Shown here: positions 11,388 through 22,896 of the stretch, one piece after another
How the letters are laid out: each line of letters starts with the position of its first letter
How positions within the stretch are numbered: the stretch's first letter is position 1
Program-made: the position numbers and the translations under genes
The notes under the pieces: generated by a model
Database searches by the model: none
Told to the model about the DNA's origin: nothing
Seen by the model: only the letters and a program-made list of their open reading frames with translations
Assembly: GCF_027244095.1 (NCBI RefSeq)
Contig: NC_069657.1
Coordinates: 393,246,943 to 393,310,942, forward strand
Length of the DNA: 64,000 nucleotides
Source: Hemicordylus capensis
Lineage: Eukaryota; Chordata; Lepidosauria; Squamata; Cordylidae
Direction: 5' to 3'

Positions 11388-12245
11388 ATATTATTATTAT
11401 TATTTCTTGTTTACACAGTCAGACAGGTGTTATTGACTGGTTTGTTTTATCCAGACATTGAGTCCTTCCCAAGGACCTGGGATGGCTGAATTTTATTGTC
11501 AATTGTTATAGATATCGTCACAGAATATAGGCTGTTCCCAGTAAAGCTGCTTTTTGTAATTGGCTGATGGTGATTTCTGTGGCCCCTATGGTGTTGAGGT
11601 GCTCTTCAAGGTCTTTTGGAACTGCACCCAGGGCGCCAATTACCACGGGGATTATTTGGGTCTTTTTCTGCCACAGCCTTTCAATTTCAATTTGGAGATC
11701 TTTGTATTTGGTGATTTTTTTTCTATTTCTTTTTTTTCTATTCTGCTATCCCCTGGTATTGCTATGTCGGTTATTTTGACTTGTTTTTCTTTCTTCTCGA
11801 CTACAGTTATATCTGGTGTATTGTGTGGCAGATGTTTGTCTGTTTGTAGTCGGAAGTCCCATAATATTTTTACATCTTCATTTTCTACCACTTTTTCTAT
11901 TTTATGGTCCCACCAATGTTTGGCTACAGGTAGCTTGTATTTTTTGCAGATGTTCCAGTGTATCATCCCTGCTACCTTGTCATGCCTTTGTTTGTAGTCA
12001 GTCTGTGCGATCTTTTTACAACAGCTGATTAGGTGGTCCACTGTTTCATCTGCTTCTTTACAAAGGCGGCACTTGCTGTTTGTTGTGGATTTTTCGACTT
12101 TTGCTCTTATTGCATTTGTTCTTAGTGCCTGTTCTTGTGCAACCAGTATTAAACCCTCTGTTTCTTTCTTCAAGTTGCCATTCTTAAGCCATTGCCAGGT
12201 CTTGGTGATGTCTGATTTTCCACTTATATTGTGCAAATATTGACC
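11388..12245 (-). mobile_element. R4-clade LINE 3' fragment with restriction-like endonuclease
   Basis: The minus strand encodes the C-terminus of a non-LTR retrotransposon ORF (11652-12236). It has KTWQWLKNGNLKKETEGLI, a zinc-knuckle-like CRLCKEADETVDHLISC, then HWWDHKIEKV and the PD...D endonuclease core PDITVVEKKEKQVKITDIAI followed by PGDSR. The rest of the ORF end, GAVPKDLEEHLNTIGATEIT, follows in another frame, so at least one frameshift lies near 11650-11700. The 3' end is an (AAT)n tail at 11388-11402. It is 5'-truncated near 12245. Clade assignment from the endonuclease and knuckle is by recall. Confidence 0.75.
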
Positions 12246-12299
12246 ATGCAGGGTAAATGCTTATTTTTCCATGCTTATTTTTCCATTTTTCTGCTCGGT

Positions 12300-12307
12300 T
12301 CTTGACT

Positions 12308-12399
<92 letters not shown>

Positions 12400-12560
12400 T
12401 CTATTTCTATTTCTATACCGCCCTTCCAAAAATGGTTCAGGGCGGTTTACACAGAGAAATAAATAAATAAGATGGATCCCTGTCCCCAGATGGCTCACAA
12501 TCTAAAAGAAACATAAGATAGACACCAGCACCAGTCACTGGAGGTCTTGTACTGGGGCTG
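12300..12560 (-). repeat. SINE/L2-tail element with expanded (TTTA)n(TTA)n tail
   Basis: About 13 TTTA and 14 TTA units (12307-12402) are followed by ccgcccttccaaaaatggtt...cagggcggtttac and antisense of attgtgagccctttggggac. Related copies lie at 55.85-56.24 kb and 62.05-62.28 kb. The expanded tail is the A/T-rich 3' end of the element. Confidence 0.65.
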
Positions 12561-12859
12561 GATACAGCAGAAGCTGCCCAGCCTGGGTACCCACCAACAG
12601 CAATACCTGTCTTGGTGACTGCCATGAAGAAACTGTCAAAGCATGCCCTCTGTAGCCCATCTGCCCATTTGAACATGTCTATCTTTGATTTTGCCTGGAA
12701 CAGTGACCCCACTCTTCTGGAGTTGCAGGAAATCAGGGCTCCCTCTCTCCCATGATTCCCGGCAGCAGATACAACGCAACACTGGACCAAACCTGGGAAT
12801 TTTGAATGAGAGTAACGATCTGTCCCAGGTCCTGGTGTTTACACAGTCTGCCCACCCAG

Positions 12860-13360
12860 CTAGGTTCTGACGATCAGTGAGACTTGTCAGATGGGGTTAG
12901 GTGGAGAGAGCGGGCGTAGCCCACTCTCCCCACAGATGTGCAAGCCTGCAGCCCTGGGCGTCCGGATCAGCCACCCACATGACTGCCGGCTCTGTCACGG
13001 AGCCAGCAGGGGCTGTGGGGATTGGGGGCCACACAGCCCCCAGAAGTTCCAGGATGCCCCGTGCGAGGGCACAGGGCATCCTAGAGAGACACTCGAGTCC
13101 AGGAGGCTGCTTGCAACCTCCCGTTCGGGGGTCTACTCATGTGTTGCCATGCTCTGCAGCAACACACAAGCAGAATGCCGAGGTTAACGGAGCGCTTACT
13201 CCGTTAACCTTGGCTAAGGCGGGGGGAAGTTTGGGCGGTTTGCTGCCGGAAGCCGCACAGCTCCCATGGCAGCACATGATCGCCAAAAAGCAGGCTAGGC
13301 TCCCTTAGTCCACTTTTTGACGATCATGAGAATTGCCTCATGGAGTGTCAAAATCTCCTT
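12860..13360. mobile_element. GC-rich non-autonomous element
   Basis: The internal block cctgggcgtccggatcagcc...ctgccggctctgtcacggagc resembles ctgccggctccgtctcggag...gcccagggctccc inside 53031-54313. It is bounded by similar acgatcagtgagac and acgatcatgagaat motifs. Open frames of up to 135 codons here carry no domain. Confidence 0.4.
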
Positions 13361-13659
13361 TGGGTGTATGAAAGACTTCCCTGGAGAGGAGGGGGTAGCT
13401 ATGAAAAAGCTATATCATAAACCAGAGAGAGCAGGGGCCCCATGCAAGCATGGGGGCCTTTGTTGGGTTTGTTCAACTCATGTGTATGCAGTCCAACAGA
13501 AGGCTGAAGGCCTGGATGAGCCTAAGATCCACCCTAGTAGACTGGCCCTCTCATGAGTGTGCTAGTCCACTGGCAGCAAGCCACCAGGGGGACGGAAATC
13601 TGGTTTGGTCTGCAATGCATTGACTGCTTTGTTGGGGTGAGCCCTCATGAACACATCCT
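13360..13659. other. Gene-free stretch
   Basis: No gene; includes ctctcatgagtgtgctagtcc, a motif that recurs in 17040-17240 and near 48400 and may belong to a MITE family. Confidence 0.3.
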
Positions 13660-13942
13660 TGGTCACAGTGAGCCAGACCCCAGGATCCTTTGCCTTCCTT
13701 CATACATATATCCCCTCCTAGGAGTCATCAGGTTCCATTTCCTTTCCTGAGTAATGGGGAAATAGTGCTCCCCCAAGACACCCCCACACATACACAAAAT
13801 AGAAGCTTCCATGGCTTCCCAGTTTGGAAATGTCCCTTTGTAACTATTTGCAAGTCCCACAAATGCTTTCATTTGTTTCTTGGTCTTTGCTACTTCCCAG
13901 TTCTTAGTTGTACCCACCCTGTCCAGTTCCTTTATATTAGAA

Positions 13943-15591
13943 CTAGTATTTTTAAGCCCGTTATACTAACGGGCGCTAGCCTTCTCTTCCTTGGTTTTTT
14001 TGTTTTTTGTTTTTGTGTTTCTTTTTCTGGTTTTTGCTCATTGTCTCTTGGTCTGTCTTTTCTGCATTCCCCCCCCCCCTCTTTCCGCTCTCTTGTCCTT
14101 GTTTATTTTCCTTTTTGCCCCTGTTTGCTTTCCTCTCCCTTGGCTCTTTTCTCTCCCTTGGCCCCCCCCTTTTTTAAAGATTCTTTTCTGGCTTCTGGTT
14201 TCTGTAGTAATTTACTGTAGGGCAGTCTTCCCTTCAGAGTTTTATTTTTATTATTGGTTTGGTGTACTCAGCACAGCAGCATCAATTTTTTTCTGCTCGG
14301 TGATGGGCTTTTTTTGTTTATTATTATTTAGATTATTTAGACAGTTGGGGGGGGGGGGTTGGCTGGCAGAGTCAGTTGGGATGTAGGGGAGGTCCGTCTA
14401 TGCTCTCTTTTGGCTCACCTGAGCATGTTAAGACTGCCTTTTTCTCTGCCCTGCCTGCTCTATGCTGTTCTGTAGAGTAGGGCTATTAGAGTATCTGTCT
14501 TTCCTTTTTTTATCGGTTATCTTGCTCAGCTGCTTTAGTGCTAATGGCACTGCAGGAGTCCACTGCTGACGACCGTTAGGCTGGCAGTCTATGGGTGCGA
14601 GCACAAATAACGGTTCCCCCCCCTCCGCCCTTGGCTGTGGGTGGGGGACTCTCTTGGTTTTTTTGGGGGGGGGAATGTGGGGCACGCCACTGGCCGCTGC
14701 TCTAGTCTGTGTTATTTTTTTGTGTAGTTTTGTCTTCTGGGTGTGTGTGGTGCTTCGTGTTACTTTTTGTGTTTGGGGATTTAGTGTAGTGCTTAGTGTA
14801 ATTTTTTTGGTGTGTGTCTCGTCGGCGTCTCTAATCTCCCCATGGCTGGGAAGTGTGCTGAATCTGCTGACGGAGGAAAAGCAAGTGGATGTGTGGAGCA
14901 CTCAAAAAGAGCTCCTCCCTGAGCTATGCTGCTGCCCATACTGTTTCAATGAACGTTAAGTACGCATTAGGCGTCCGTTTCGTTCATAGCGGCAGTTTGG
15001 GCAGTGGTTTAGCACAGGGAGGAGCTCTTTTTGTGTGCTCCTCTCTTCTTTAATGGTTTTTTTTCTTGTGACTACCATGGGCTGGTGTGAGTAAGGTGGG
15101 TTTGGGCAGTTGGTTGGGCAGGAGTCCGACACGCGGGGGCGACGTGCAAATGTTTAATGGTGGGGGGTGGGGAAGGTGATTCTGGACAGCTGGGAGGGCG
15201 GGTGGGTGTTTTTGGCTTCGCTGCCAACTCGGCCAGCGTTCCTGTCTTCCGTTTAGTGTTTTGGTCCTCCTGTTTTCAAAGCATTCCCCGCTCCTTTTTT
15301 CCCTCTTTTTACTTTTGTTGTTGTTTTTTCCGCCGCCATTGGCCCCGGTTTTTTTTGGTTCTGCTGGGGCCGAGTTTCTCCCCTTCGTTGCTGCTCATGG
15401 CAGAGGCGGCGGCTGTGCCGCCGCCTCGCTCAGTTTCCCCCTCCTCCGCTTCTCCGGGTTCTCATGGCTGCCGGGTGCTGGGTGTTCTTGTCTCCCTCTG
15501 GCTCCGCGCATGCCCAGAACGTCCGAGCGAGGCACGGACACACGCTTGGTGTCCGTCCACGGACGGACACCAAGCCTTTTATTAGATAGGA
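13943..15591 (-). mobile_element. Helitron, non-autonomous, 1649 bp
   Basis: The 5' end on the minus strand is A|TCCTATCTAATAAAAGG. The 3' end is the hairpin GCCCGTTAGTATAACGGGC (13956-13974, 8-bp stem) followed by TTAAAAATACTAG|T. Insertion between A and T, no target duplication, and a 3' CTAG after a hairpin are the Helitron rules. No Rep/helicase coding was seen; the open frames inside are G/T-rich low-complexity. Confidence 0.88.
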
Positions 15592-16206
15592 TTCTCATCA
15601 CTGGCTGTTGATACCTCTGGACAGTCCAAATTCATTTCAAAAGGTACTTCTTCCAAAATTGTTATTACATAAGGCTTCAACATGTTTACATGCACAACTT
15701 TAGTTTTTCTATTTGAGTTTTGCAACTTAATCCCTGTGAACCCCTCTAACCTTTCCTGCTCAACATCATGTCCTTCCTATGATGCCTTCATTTTGTTATT
15801 TTTCAGGGGTGGGGGGCACTATAACCCCATCTTCTATTTGCACTTCTCTTGATGACTCCTTTTCACAATTCCTTTGTGTTTCCAGATCCAGAGATTGCAG
15901 GACAGATTTTTTTAAACTGGCTGGGGTCATTTTCTAAGCTGGGTTTTTCAGCATGCAGCATCTCAAACCTCAAGTTCTTTAGCTCCATCTGTAAATGCTC
16001 TTTCTTAATCTGAAGCTTCTCATGCTCCGCAACAAGAAATGGTAACCCCTTTTCTTCCATCTGCAACCCTTCTCCTCAATCTGCAACAGTTGGGCTTTAT
16101 TATTCAGATGTTGCTTCTTTAACGGTAACAACTTTCCCCCATCCTTGCATTGTTTCACCTCAGCCTGAAGTTTCTATTCCTCCAGCTGTCTCTGGTCTCA
16201 TTTGCA

Positions 16207-16840
16207 TGTAATGTGAAACTGCAGTTAAATGGGGCAGAGGCTGGAATTTGTGAATGTCCAATTGCATGAAAACACGGTTTTGCGGCAACCCCCCACCTGC
16301 AGTTTCCCTCATCAAACTCCAATTTGAACCTTCAGTTTGTAGTGTGTCTCACCACTCTGACATGAGATTTGGGGGTGGCAGCATTACATCTGAATGCAGA
16401 GGCCATCATAACTGTGTTTCGTGCAGTTTCTGGGACCATAATCATAGAGAGGGAAGCCCAGACCTGTCTGGGATCTCATCTGCTCCATGCCTGCGGAGCT
16501 TCTCACCGGCTACCTCTCCAAGCACTATCCTTGCCCCCCCCCCATCTCTGATCTACTCAAGCAGTTGCCCAGCAACAGGGATGCTGCCACATCCATCCCA
16601 AGCTTGTAAGATGGTCAAATGGAAAAGTCTCATGGGGGCATGCCCTCGTCCAACTTTGTTGCTTGTCCCCTGCCCCCGCAAACATGAGAGAAAGGGGATG
16701 GGATGGCAAGATGGGCACCATGTGCATTGCTCTCTGAAAATGAAGCAATAAAGATGTATATTCACAAGCACATGCAGTCACAATGGCAGCATAAACCGGG
16801 CAACCCAATTAGATCGCTGCAAAGATGACATATGGCAGGG
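16207..16840 (+). mobile_element. Unclassified interspersed repeat, copy 2
   Basis: Homologous to 10747-11387 from gtaatgtgaaactgcagtta on. Lies inside the Gypsy-type fossil in the opposite orientation to it. The right edge is uncertain and could reach about 17040. Confidence 0.55.
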
Positions 16841-18015
16841 CAGCAATACCCAGTGTCGGCTTTAAAAAGCAGACCCACCCAGGAATTCTTGAATGGCTGA
16901 GATTCATTTTTTGAACAATGAAGTTGGGGAAGGGGAACCCAGCCCCTTTGCTTTGGGTTAACATGTGCGTCCTTAGGCATGCTCATGAGAAGAACCATCC
17001 AGCATGATCAGCATTGTCTCAAGTAACAGGGGAGATTCCTCCTTTGTGATGATGGATGCTTCTTCCGAGCAGACCACTCTCATGAGAGTGGAAGGCCATG
17101 GGGATACCACTTCACAACTCATGAGAAAAACCGTCTGGGGGATTGAGCAGAATCACTAATGTGTGGTGACAGCCCTTCTCCCATGGACTGCTCTCTCATG
17201 AGAGTATTAGGCCATGGAGACATGCATGCAGGCTGGACGGCAGATACCACCCAGGCTCGTTGCTCCACACAAGCAAGCCGCGGATATCCCTGAGGGACAC
17301 CGTGGGATGGTGTCCCTCAGGGCTCCATATTGTCTCTGATGTTGTTTAATATCTATATGAAACCGCTGGGAGAGATCATCATGAGATTTGGTGAAGGGTA
17401 TTATCAATATGCTGATGACACCCAAATCTATTTCTCCATATAAACATCATCAGGAGAAGGCATAGCCTCCCTTGCTTTTATCTCTTCTTCTTTCAACACC
17501 AACTCTCTCACTTTCAACTCCATCTGTGTGACCAACTCTTTTTGTCTTCATGCCAACACTCCCTCCTCCCAAAGACTCTGTGTTGTTGTTTTTAATTTTT
17601 TTCAATAATCTAGCTTTACTCATGGACCAGATTCTTACTCCCATTTCTTTTTTATTTAATTTTTAACTGTAAAAACCTTTTTATATCTTGGTTTTATCAC
17701 TTCCAGCTCTCACTGGTTCTCTATAAAACAACATTTACCTCACAACTTTTTTTAATCTGACTTTTACTTCTCAATTGTCAAAGATCTTTTTCCTCATAGG
17801 TTTTTCCTCAGAACTTACTATTTTTTTATCAGAGTAATCTGCCTCCCCTTCAACATTCATATCCCACTGTGAAAATTCACCACAGTGTGGCATTTGCTCT
17901 GAGACAGGGATATGTGTAAAGTTAGTTTTTGCTCCATTTTTCTTAGATGTTACTTTGACTAGTATAAGTGTACTTATATTTCCGCTGTCACCAATGATAT
18001 TAATTATGAAGCTTC

Positions 18016-18522
18016 TGTGACTCTTAGAGTTTCTTTACCCTGATAACATGGTTTTGAAGACATGAGGAGAGTTTATTAAAGAAATCTCTCAGTCAGATGT
18101 ACTTTAAAACAAAACAAGAAGAATATTTATTTAAAGAAGATGTTATCTGAGGTTTGTTTCACTACTGATTAGTAGTGCTGAAATCTTGCTTGGTTACAAA
18201 GTTGATGATTTGAACTTCTCACAGCACTTAGTTACTTTACAAACAATATATAAGGCTTTTCACCTTTGAACCCAGTTCCTTCCCAGAACTGTACTTCCCA
18301 ACCCAGTCTTTGTTACAGACTGTCCTAATAACCCAGTCCTTTATTTTTCAGACTTTCTTATCCCTTGAGTCTCAGAACAACTCCCCTCTGAGCCTGTTCC
18401 TACTGAGACCCAAATCCCTACTCTAACTGAACTTCTGTCACTCTCTAACTGCCTCTTATGATTGACAGCTCCAGTGTTCCAAGCTAATTTGCATAAAGGT
18501 AGTTCTGCACCATTTCATCACA
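18016..18522 (-). repeat. LTR of the Gypsy-type fossil, 507 bp
   Basis: It starts TGTGATGAAATGG and ends GAGTCACA on the minus strand, with a TATA-like ttatatattg and an AATAAA-type signal (ttaaataaatatt) in order. A shorter relative in the other direction is at 10458-10746. Confidence 0.65.
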
Positions 18523-19046
18523 GACCACAATATGGAGGGTGGTTTGTTTGTTTAACCATTTCCTTTCATGCCATGGCCCTGACAAAAATCACTCCCTCAG
18601 GATGCCCCAGAATCTTATGTGGTACCAAATGGCATGTTTTTTCTCAAAGCAAATAGTGGCTTCAGGTGGGTTAGTTTCACTGGGACTGTGGGTGAAAGGG
18701 TGAAAAAGTGCTCTTGCCACATTGTGGTCCTGATTCTGATCAAATTCCTTCCCATGGCTATGATTTAAAGAAAAGTAGCAGATGGGAAGAAGAAAAAACT
18801 AGTATTTAATGTTACCTGTGGAACCCTTTCCTTTTCTTACTAAAGGGGTAGAGAAAGAGTGACACCCAGTGGTCACAAACACAAATCAGAATTTAGATTT
18901 TTACTGCTACAAGGTTTTATGCTGTCCCAAACTCTTGGGTTTATACAGGAGGCTATTACTGAACTACTCAGGCAACAAGTCTTACATATGAGGGAGCTGA
19001 TGTTTACCAACCCATTCCCAACACTACCTGGCAAATTAACAATCTA

Positions 19047-20424
19047 CTAGCTGAACCTGCAGAGAACACCTGTGCTCTAGTTTACTTACTTTTAGGAGTT
19101 TAGTTGGGAGAATGTGATTGGTTGGTTGTTTTTTCTACACTCCCCCCACCTCCTGCCCCAGTCTTTCTTCCTGTCCTCCCTCCCCCACCTCCTTCCCCAG
19201 TCTCTCTTCCTGCCCTCCCTCCCCCACCTTCTGCCCTAGTCCCTCTTCCTGCCCCCCTCCTCCCACCTCCTGCCTCAGTCTCTCTCTTCCTGCCCTCCCT
19301 CCCACTGACTCCTGACCCAGTCTCTCTTCCTGTCCTCCTTCCCCAGTCTCTCTTTGTGCCCTCCCTCCCCCCAGCTCCTGCCCAAGTCTCACTTCTTGCC
19401 CTCCCTCCCCCGGCTCCTCCCTCAGTCTCTCTTCCTGCCCTCCCTCCCCCGGCTCCTGCCCCAGTCTCTCCTCCTGTCCCCTCCCCCCACCTCCTGCACC
19501 AATCTCTCTTCCTGCCCCCCTCCCCCACCTCCTGCCCCGTCTCTCTTCCTGCCCCCCTCCCCAGGCTCTCCTCCTGCCCTCCCTCCCCCCACCTCCTGCC
19601 CAAGGCTCTCTTCCTGCCCTCCCTCCCCCTACCTCCTTCCCCAGTCTCTCTGCCTGCCCTCCTTCTCCAGTCTTTCTTTCTGCTCTCCCTCCCCTTGCCT
19701 CCTTCCTGAGTTTCTAGTCCTGCCCTCCCTCCCACGCCTCCTTCCCCAGTCTCTCTTCTTGTCCTCCCACTCCCCGCCTCCTGCTCCAGTCTCTCTTCCT
19801 GCCCCCCTCCTCCCACCTCCTGCCCCGGTCTCTCTCTTCCTGCCCTCCCTCCCCCACCTCCTGCCCCAGTCTCTCTTCCTGTCCCCCTCCCCCACCTCCT
19901 GCCCCAGTCTCTCTTCCTACCCTCCCTCCCCCCACCTCCTGCCCCAGTCTCTCTTCCTGCCCTCCCTCCTTCCCCAGTCTCTCTTCCTGCCCCCCTCCCC
20001 CTACCTCCTGCCCCGGTCTCTCTCTTCCTGCCCTCCCTCTCCTCACCTCCTGCCCCAGTCTCTCTTCCTGTCCCCTCCCCCCACCTCCTGCCCCAGTCTC
20101 TCTTCCTGCCCTCCTTCCCCAGTCTCTCTTCTTGCCCTCCCTCCCTGTTCCTCTCCCGACCCAGCCTCCACCACCATCCACCCGCCCTCTTCCCCAAGTG
20201 GGCCAGGCGCACACTTCCCTAAGCGGCCAGCCACCTTGCTGCCGGCTTCCCCAAACAGCCCAACGCTCTCGAGTCATGAGTGCTCAATTCTGTTTGCTGA
20301 CTGGTGCCGATTGCTGACTGCTGCCCAGCCGATCTGGTGCCTCCGCAGCTCAGCCAATAAGCTGAGTGCTGGGACGCACTCTCCACATCAGGATGGGCAC
20401 GTCTACGAGGATTAAATATACAGA
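19047..20424 (-). mobile_element. Helitron, non-autonomous, 1378 bp, filled with a CT-rich minisatellite
   Basis: The 5' end on the minus strand is A|TCTGTATATTTAATCCTCG, then TAGACGTGCC; the 3' end is GCACAGGTGTTCTCTGCAGG then TTCAGCTAG|T. Both match the Helitron at 30294-31378. About 1 kb (19138-20150) is a degenerate tandem repeat of ctcctgccccagtctctctt-type units of about 33-39 bp. The long open frames on both strands (up to 370 codons) follow from this repeat and are not genes. Confidence 0.85.
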
Positions 20425-22254
20425 TTCGCTTGTGAAGCAAATAATATTTTATATTTATATAAAACTTTCCCTATGAGGTTAAGGCACTTCACATTTATTA
20501 TCTCCTAATTTATTCAAAGTGGTGGCAAATCAAGGCTTGGATGCATTGTACCCCATAATGACTGTATAGTATAGAACGACCTCTATGTGACAAATAAGCA
20601 TGTTTCTCCACCCAAGCACAGTGGTGCTCCTGTTTTGAGTCTAAAATGTTTATTGAAATCATGATTTGGCAGAACTGACTTGCACTATAATTCTATTAAC
20701 ATATTTGTTTTGCACATGTCAGTGACATGGCTGACAATCTATCATAAATGGACAGGACAAAAACAGACAGGCCCAATTAGTTTTGTGTGATTTCAGTAGT
20801 CTTGCCCATGAACGCTTTTGCCACAATTAAGCCTTTATGCCACAATATTCTTTATTATCTCTGAAATTTCAAATCAACCTCTTCCATGGAACAAATATTG
20901 ATATCAGTTTAACAGATGCTGCACAGCCCACCGGTTAAGACTGGTCCTTGATTTCTTACTCTTAAGGGCTTTTCCAGACAGTGATATATTGCAACTTCAG
21001 TGCAAATTATAACAATAAATAAAACAAGAAATCTACATGATATATTATTTGCACCATCTGCTGGCAATCTGGTTGAATAAACTGTGCCTTTTCAAACTCC
21101 TTTTCTTCTGATTCGGGATTGGGGTTGGGGTGGGGACCAATTTTATTCATAAATTGCCACAGATTGCCAGTAGATGTGTGAAGATTATTAGTCAATGTCC
21201 TTGTACATCACGTGGATTTCTTGTTTCATTGCTAAAGCTGGAATATATAACTGCCTAGAAAAGACTTAAAAGATGCAAAAGCTTATGAGGGAGGAAAGGA
21301 TAGTTAGTGAAAAAGAATGTGGGGCAGGGAGGGAAAAATGTTAAGGGATGCTTTGTTTCCTCTAAGATAATTTCTTGCCCTCGTCACATTTGAATGGTAC
21401 AAAGTTAAAACATGAAGGCCAAGTTAATGGTCCTGTTGTGTCCTGCCATTTGCTCCTTAGAGAAGTGAAGTCAAGAAGGCGAGATTGGCACATTCCAAAG
21501 CTACACTAATTCAGTGCAATTGCTGCAATCATATGAGGCAGGTCAAGGCCAGGGTGAAATTACTTTTTCTGGGTAAAAATTTTAATTAGAAAACAGCCCA
21601 ATAATATCCATAAGCTGCTGGAAGTTAACAACTGCTACTGTTTAGGATTTATACCAAAGGGCAGTTTTTCCAGCAATCCCCTTTCTCCTTAAAAGCAGAT
21701 TAGCCATTTATCCGATAGTCATCTACAAATATTACAATCCTTCCGCTAATCTTATTAACAAGCCTCTAAGGAGCATTAAGAACACTTTTATTACACTTGT
21801 GGGAAATAGTCCAACTAAAATGAACCCCAAAGCTGCTTATCTTTAGGCAAGAACAGTAGTTTAAAACTGATGGGACTTCAAGGGGAAAAAACATACTTCA
21901 GGCTAAATCTGAAGCCATTTTTCCTTCGGCATCTTGGTTTTGTGAAGAAAGTGCAATATCACTATTGCTTTAAAATCAGTACAGAAGGTATTTCCAATGC
22001 AAAGTTTGGTTTTCTCCATGCTGAAGAATGTGTGCAGGAGGAATAGACACAAAAATAGGCGTTTAATTTAATTTAATTTATTTAAAATATTTCTATACCT
22101 CCCAAAACATGCATTTGAGACAGGAACAAATGGGGTGGATGTTTTTGCATGATATGGTAACCTATAAACAGCCAAGTCTGTAACAAATCCAGCTGGATTT
22201 GGATCAACTCATAAAAAAGAAAAATGTGGAAGAAAACAAAGGCAGGGGCAACCA

Positions 22255-22350
22255 AGCTGTTGTTGAACTACAACTCCCATAATCCACAGCTGCAATAAAT
22301 TGTGGCTGGGAGTAATGGGAGTTGTAATCCAACAATAGCTAGAAAGCTTC
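22255..22350. repeat. Palindromic MITE-like repeat
   Basis: ttgttgaactacaactccca is mirrored by tgggagttgtaatccaacaa around a short centre. Common squamate-type hAT-derived MITE by recall. Confidence 0.55.
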
Positions 22351-22748
22351 AGGTGGGCCACCTATGGTCTTAGGGTATACTAAACAATTGAGAATTGTCT
22401 TTCAAAATAGATAGGTAAACCTATGTAAACCTGTCATTGACAGAGAAGAGCCTGGCATGCTACCTTGAGGTCTTTGAAGGAAGGGTGCAGTAAAAGTGAA
22501 AACAAGAAGGAAACAATTTTTTAAAAAAAAATGGTAGATGAGTTTTGTTTTGTTTTTTAGTTGAACAGGAAATGTTTCTATCCTTCATTACAGTCTACAT
22601 TTCAAGTATAATATTCCATGCTCCTCCACAGTCAGGAAGAAGTACAGTTCCCAATGTTAAAATTTGGGTGATGAGGAGGTACCAAAAAGCACAACTATAT
22701 GATTTGGAGTGTTTTGAGAATTAAACATATTTTTCATTCCCTTTGGAA

Positions 22749-22754
22749 TTTAAT
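22749..22754 (-). terminator. NLRC4: Possible NLRC4 polyadenylation signal (ATTAAA)
   Basis: ATTAAA is read on the minus strand about 145 nt past the stop codon. No AATAAA was noticed nearer. The common variant hexamer and short distance make it plausible, but no downstream GU-rich element is obvious. Confidence 0.3.
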
Positions 22755-22896
22755 TTTTTTCCAGTTCTGGACTGGTGCTGCCCTCGCCTTTCTTTCTGAG
22801 ATATCAGAAAGCTACTTCAGTCACTCTTGAGATTTGCATGAATGTGATCATGGAGAGGAGAAACTGGTAAATCTCTATGCTCACAGCTGGCCTTGC

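Larger units (their letters stand above)
13660..18522 (-). mobile_element. Gypsy-type LTR retrotransposon fossil, incomplete, carrying a nested Helitron
   Basis: Read on the minus strand it starts with one LTR (18016-18522), then a leader with tggtgacagcgg, gag-like pieces (about 17440-17650 and 15863-16066), an integrase C-terminal piece (motif HVNMLKPY, about 15610-15770) and a reverse-transcriptase-like piece (TKKQMKAFVGLANSY, about 13840-13890). It is broken, with large parts missing and many breaks. A Helitron (13943-15591) and an unclassified repeat (16207-16840) are inserted in it, so it is older than both. Confidence 0.6.
20425..22896. other. NLRC4 3' flank, gene-free
   Basis: Mostly non-repetitive. 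It contains a MITE-like palindrome at 22255-22350 and the NLRC4 3' end. The stretch of about 21440-21830 is AT-rich, homeobox-like (attaaccc, ttaattagaa, tttaattag) and free of repeats, and may be a conserved non-coding element. Confidence 0.35.

Noticed and set aside
11652-12236. 194-codon minus-strand frame as a host zinc-finger protein
   Set aside because: Knuckle plus PD...D endonuclease core and an (AAT)n tail identify an R4-type LINE.
17035-17240. Pair of ctctcatgagag palindromes as an operator or recombination site
   Set aside because: The motif recurs near 13540 and 48400 in repeat-like settings; most likely a decayed MITE family, and no boundary could be fixed.
19100-20440. Long open frames on both strands (up to 370 codons, Pro/Ser-rich and Gly/Arg/Glu-rich)
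   Set aside because: They are translations of a CT-rich minisatellite inside a Helitron; open in several frames at once, with no domain.
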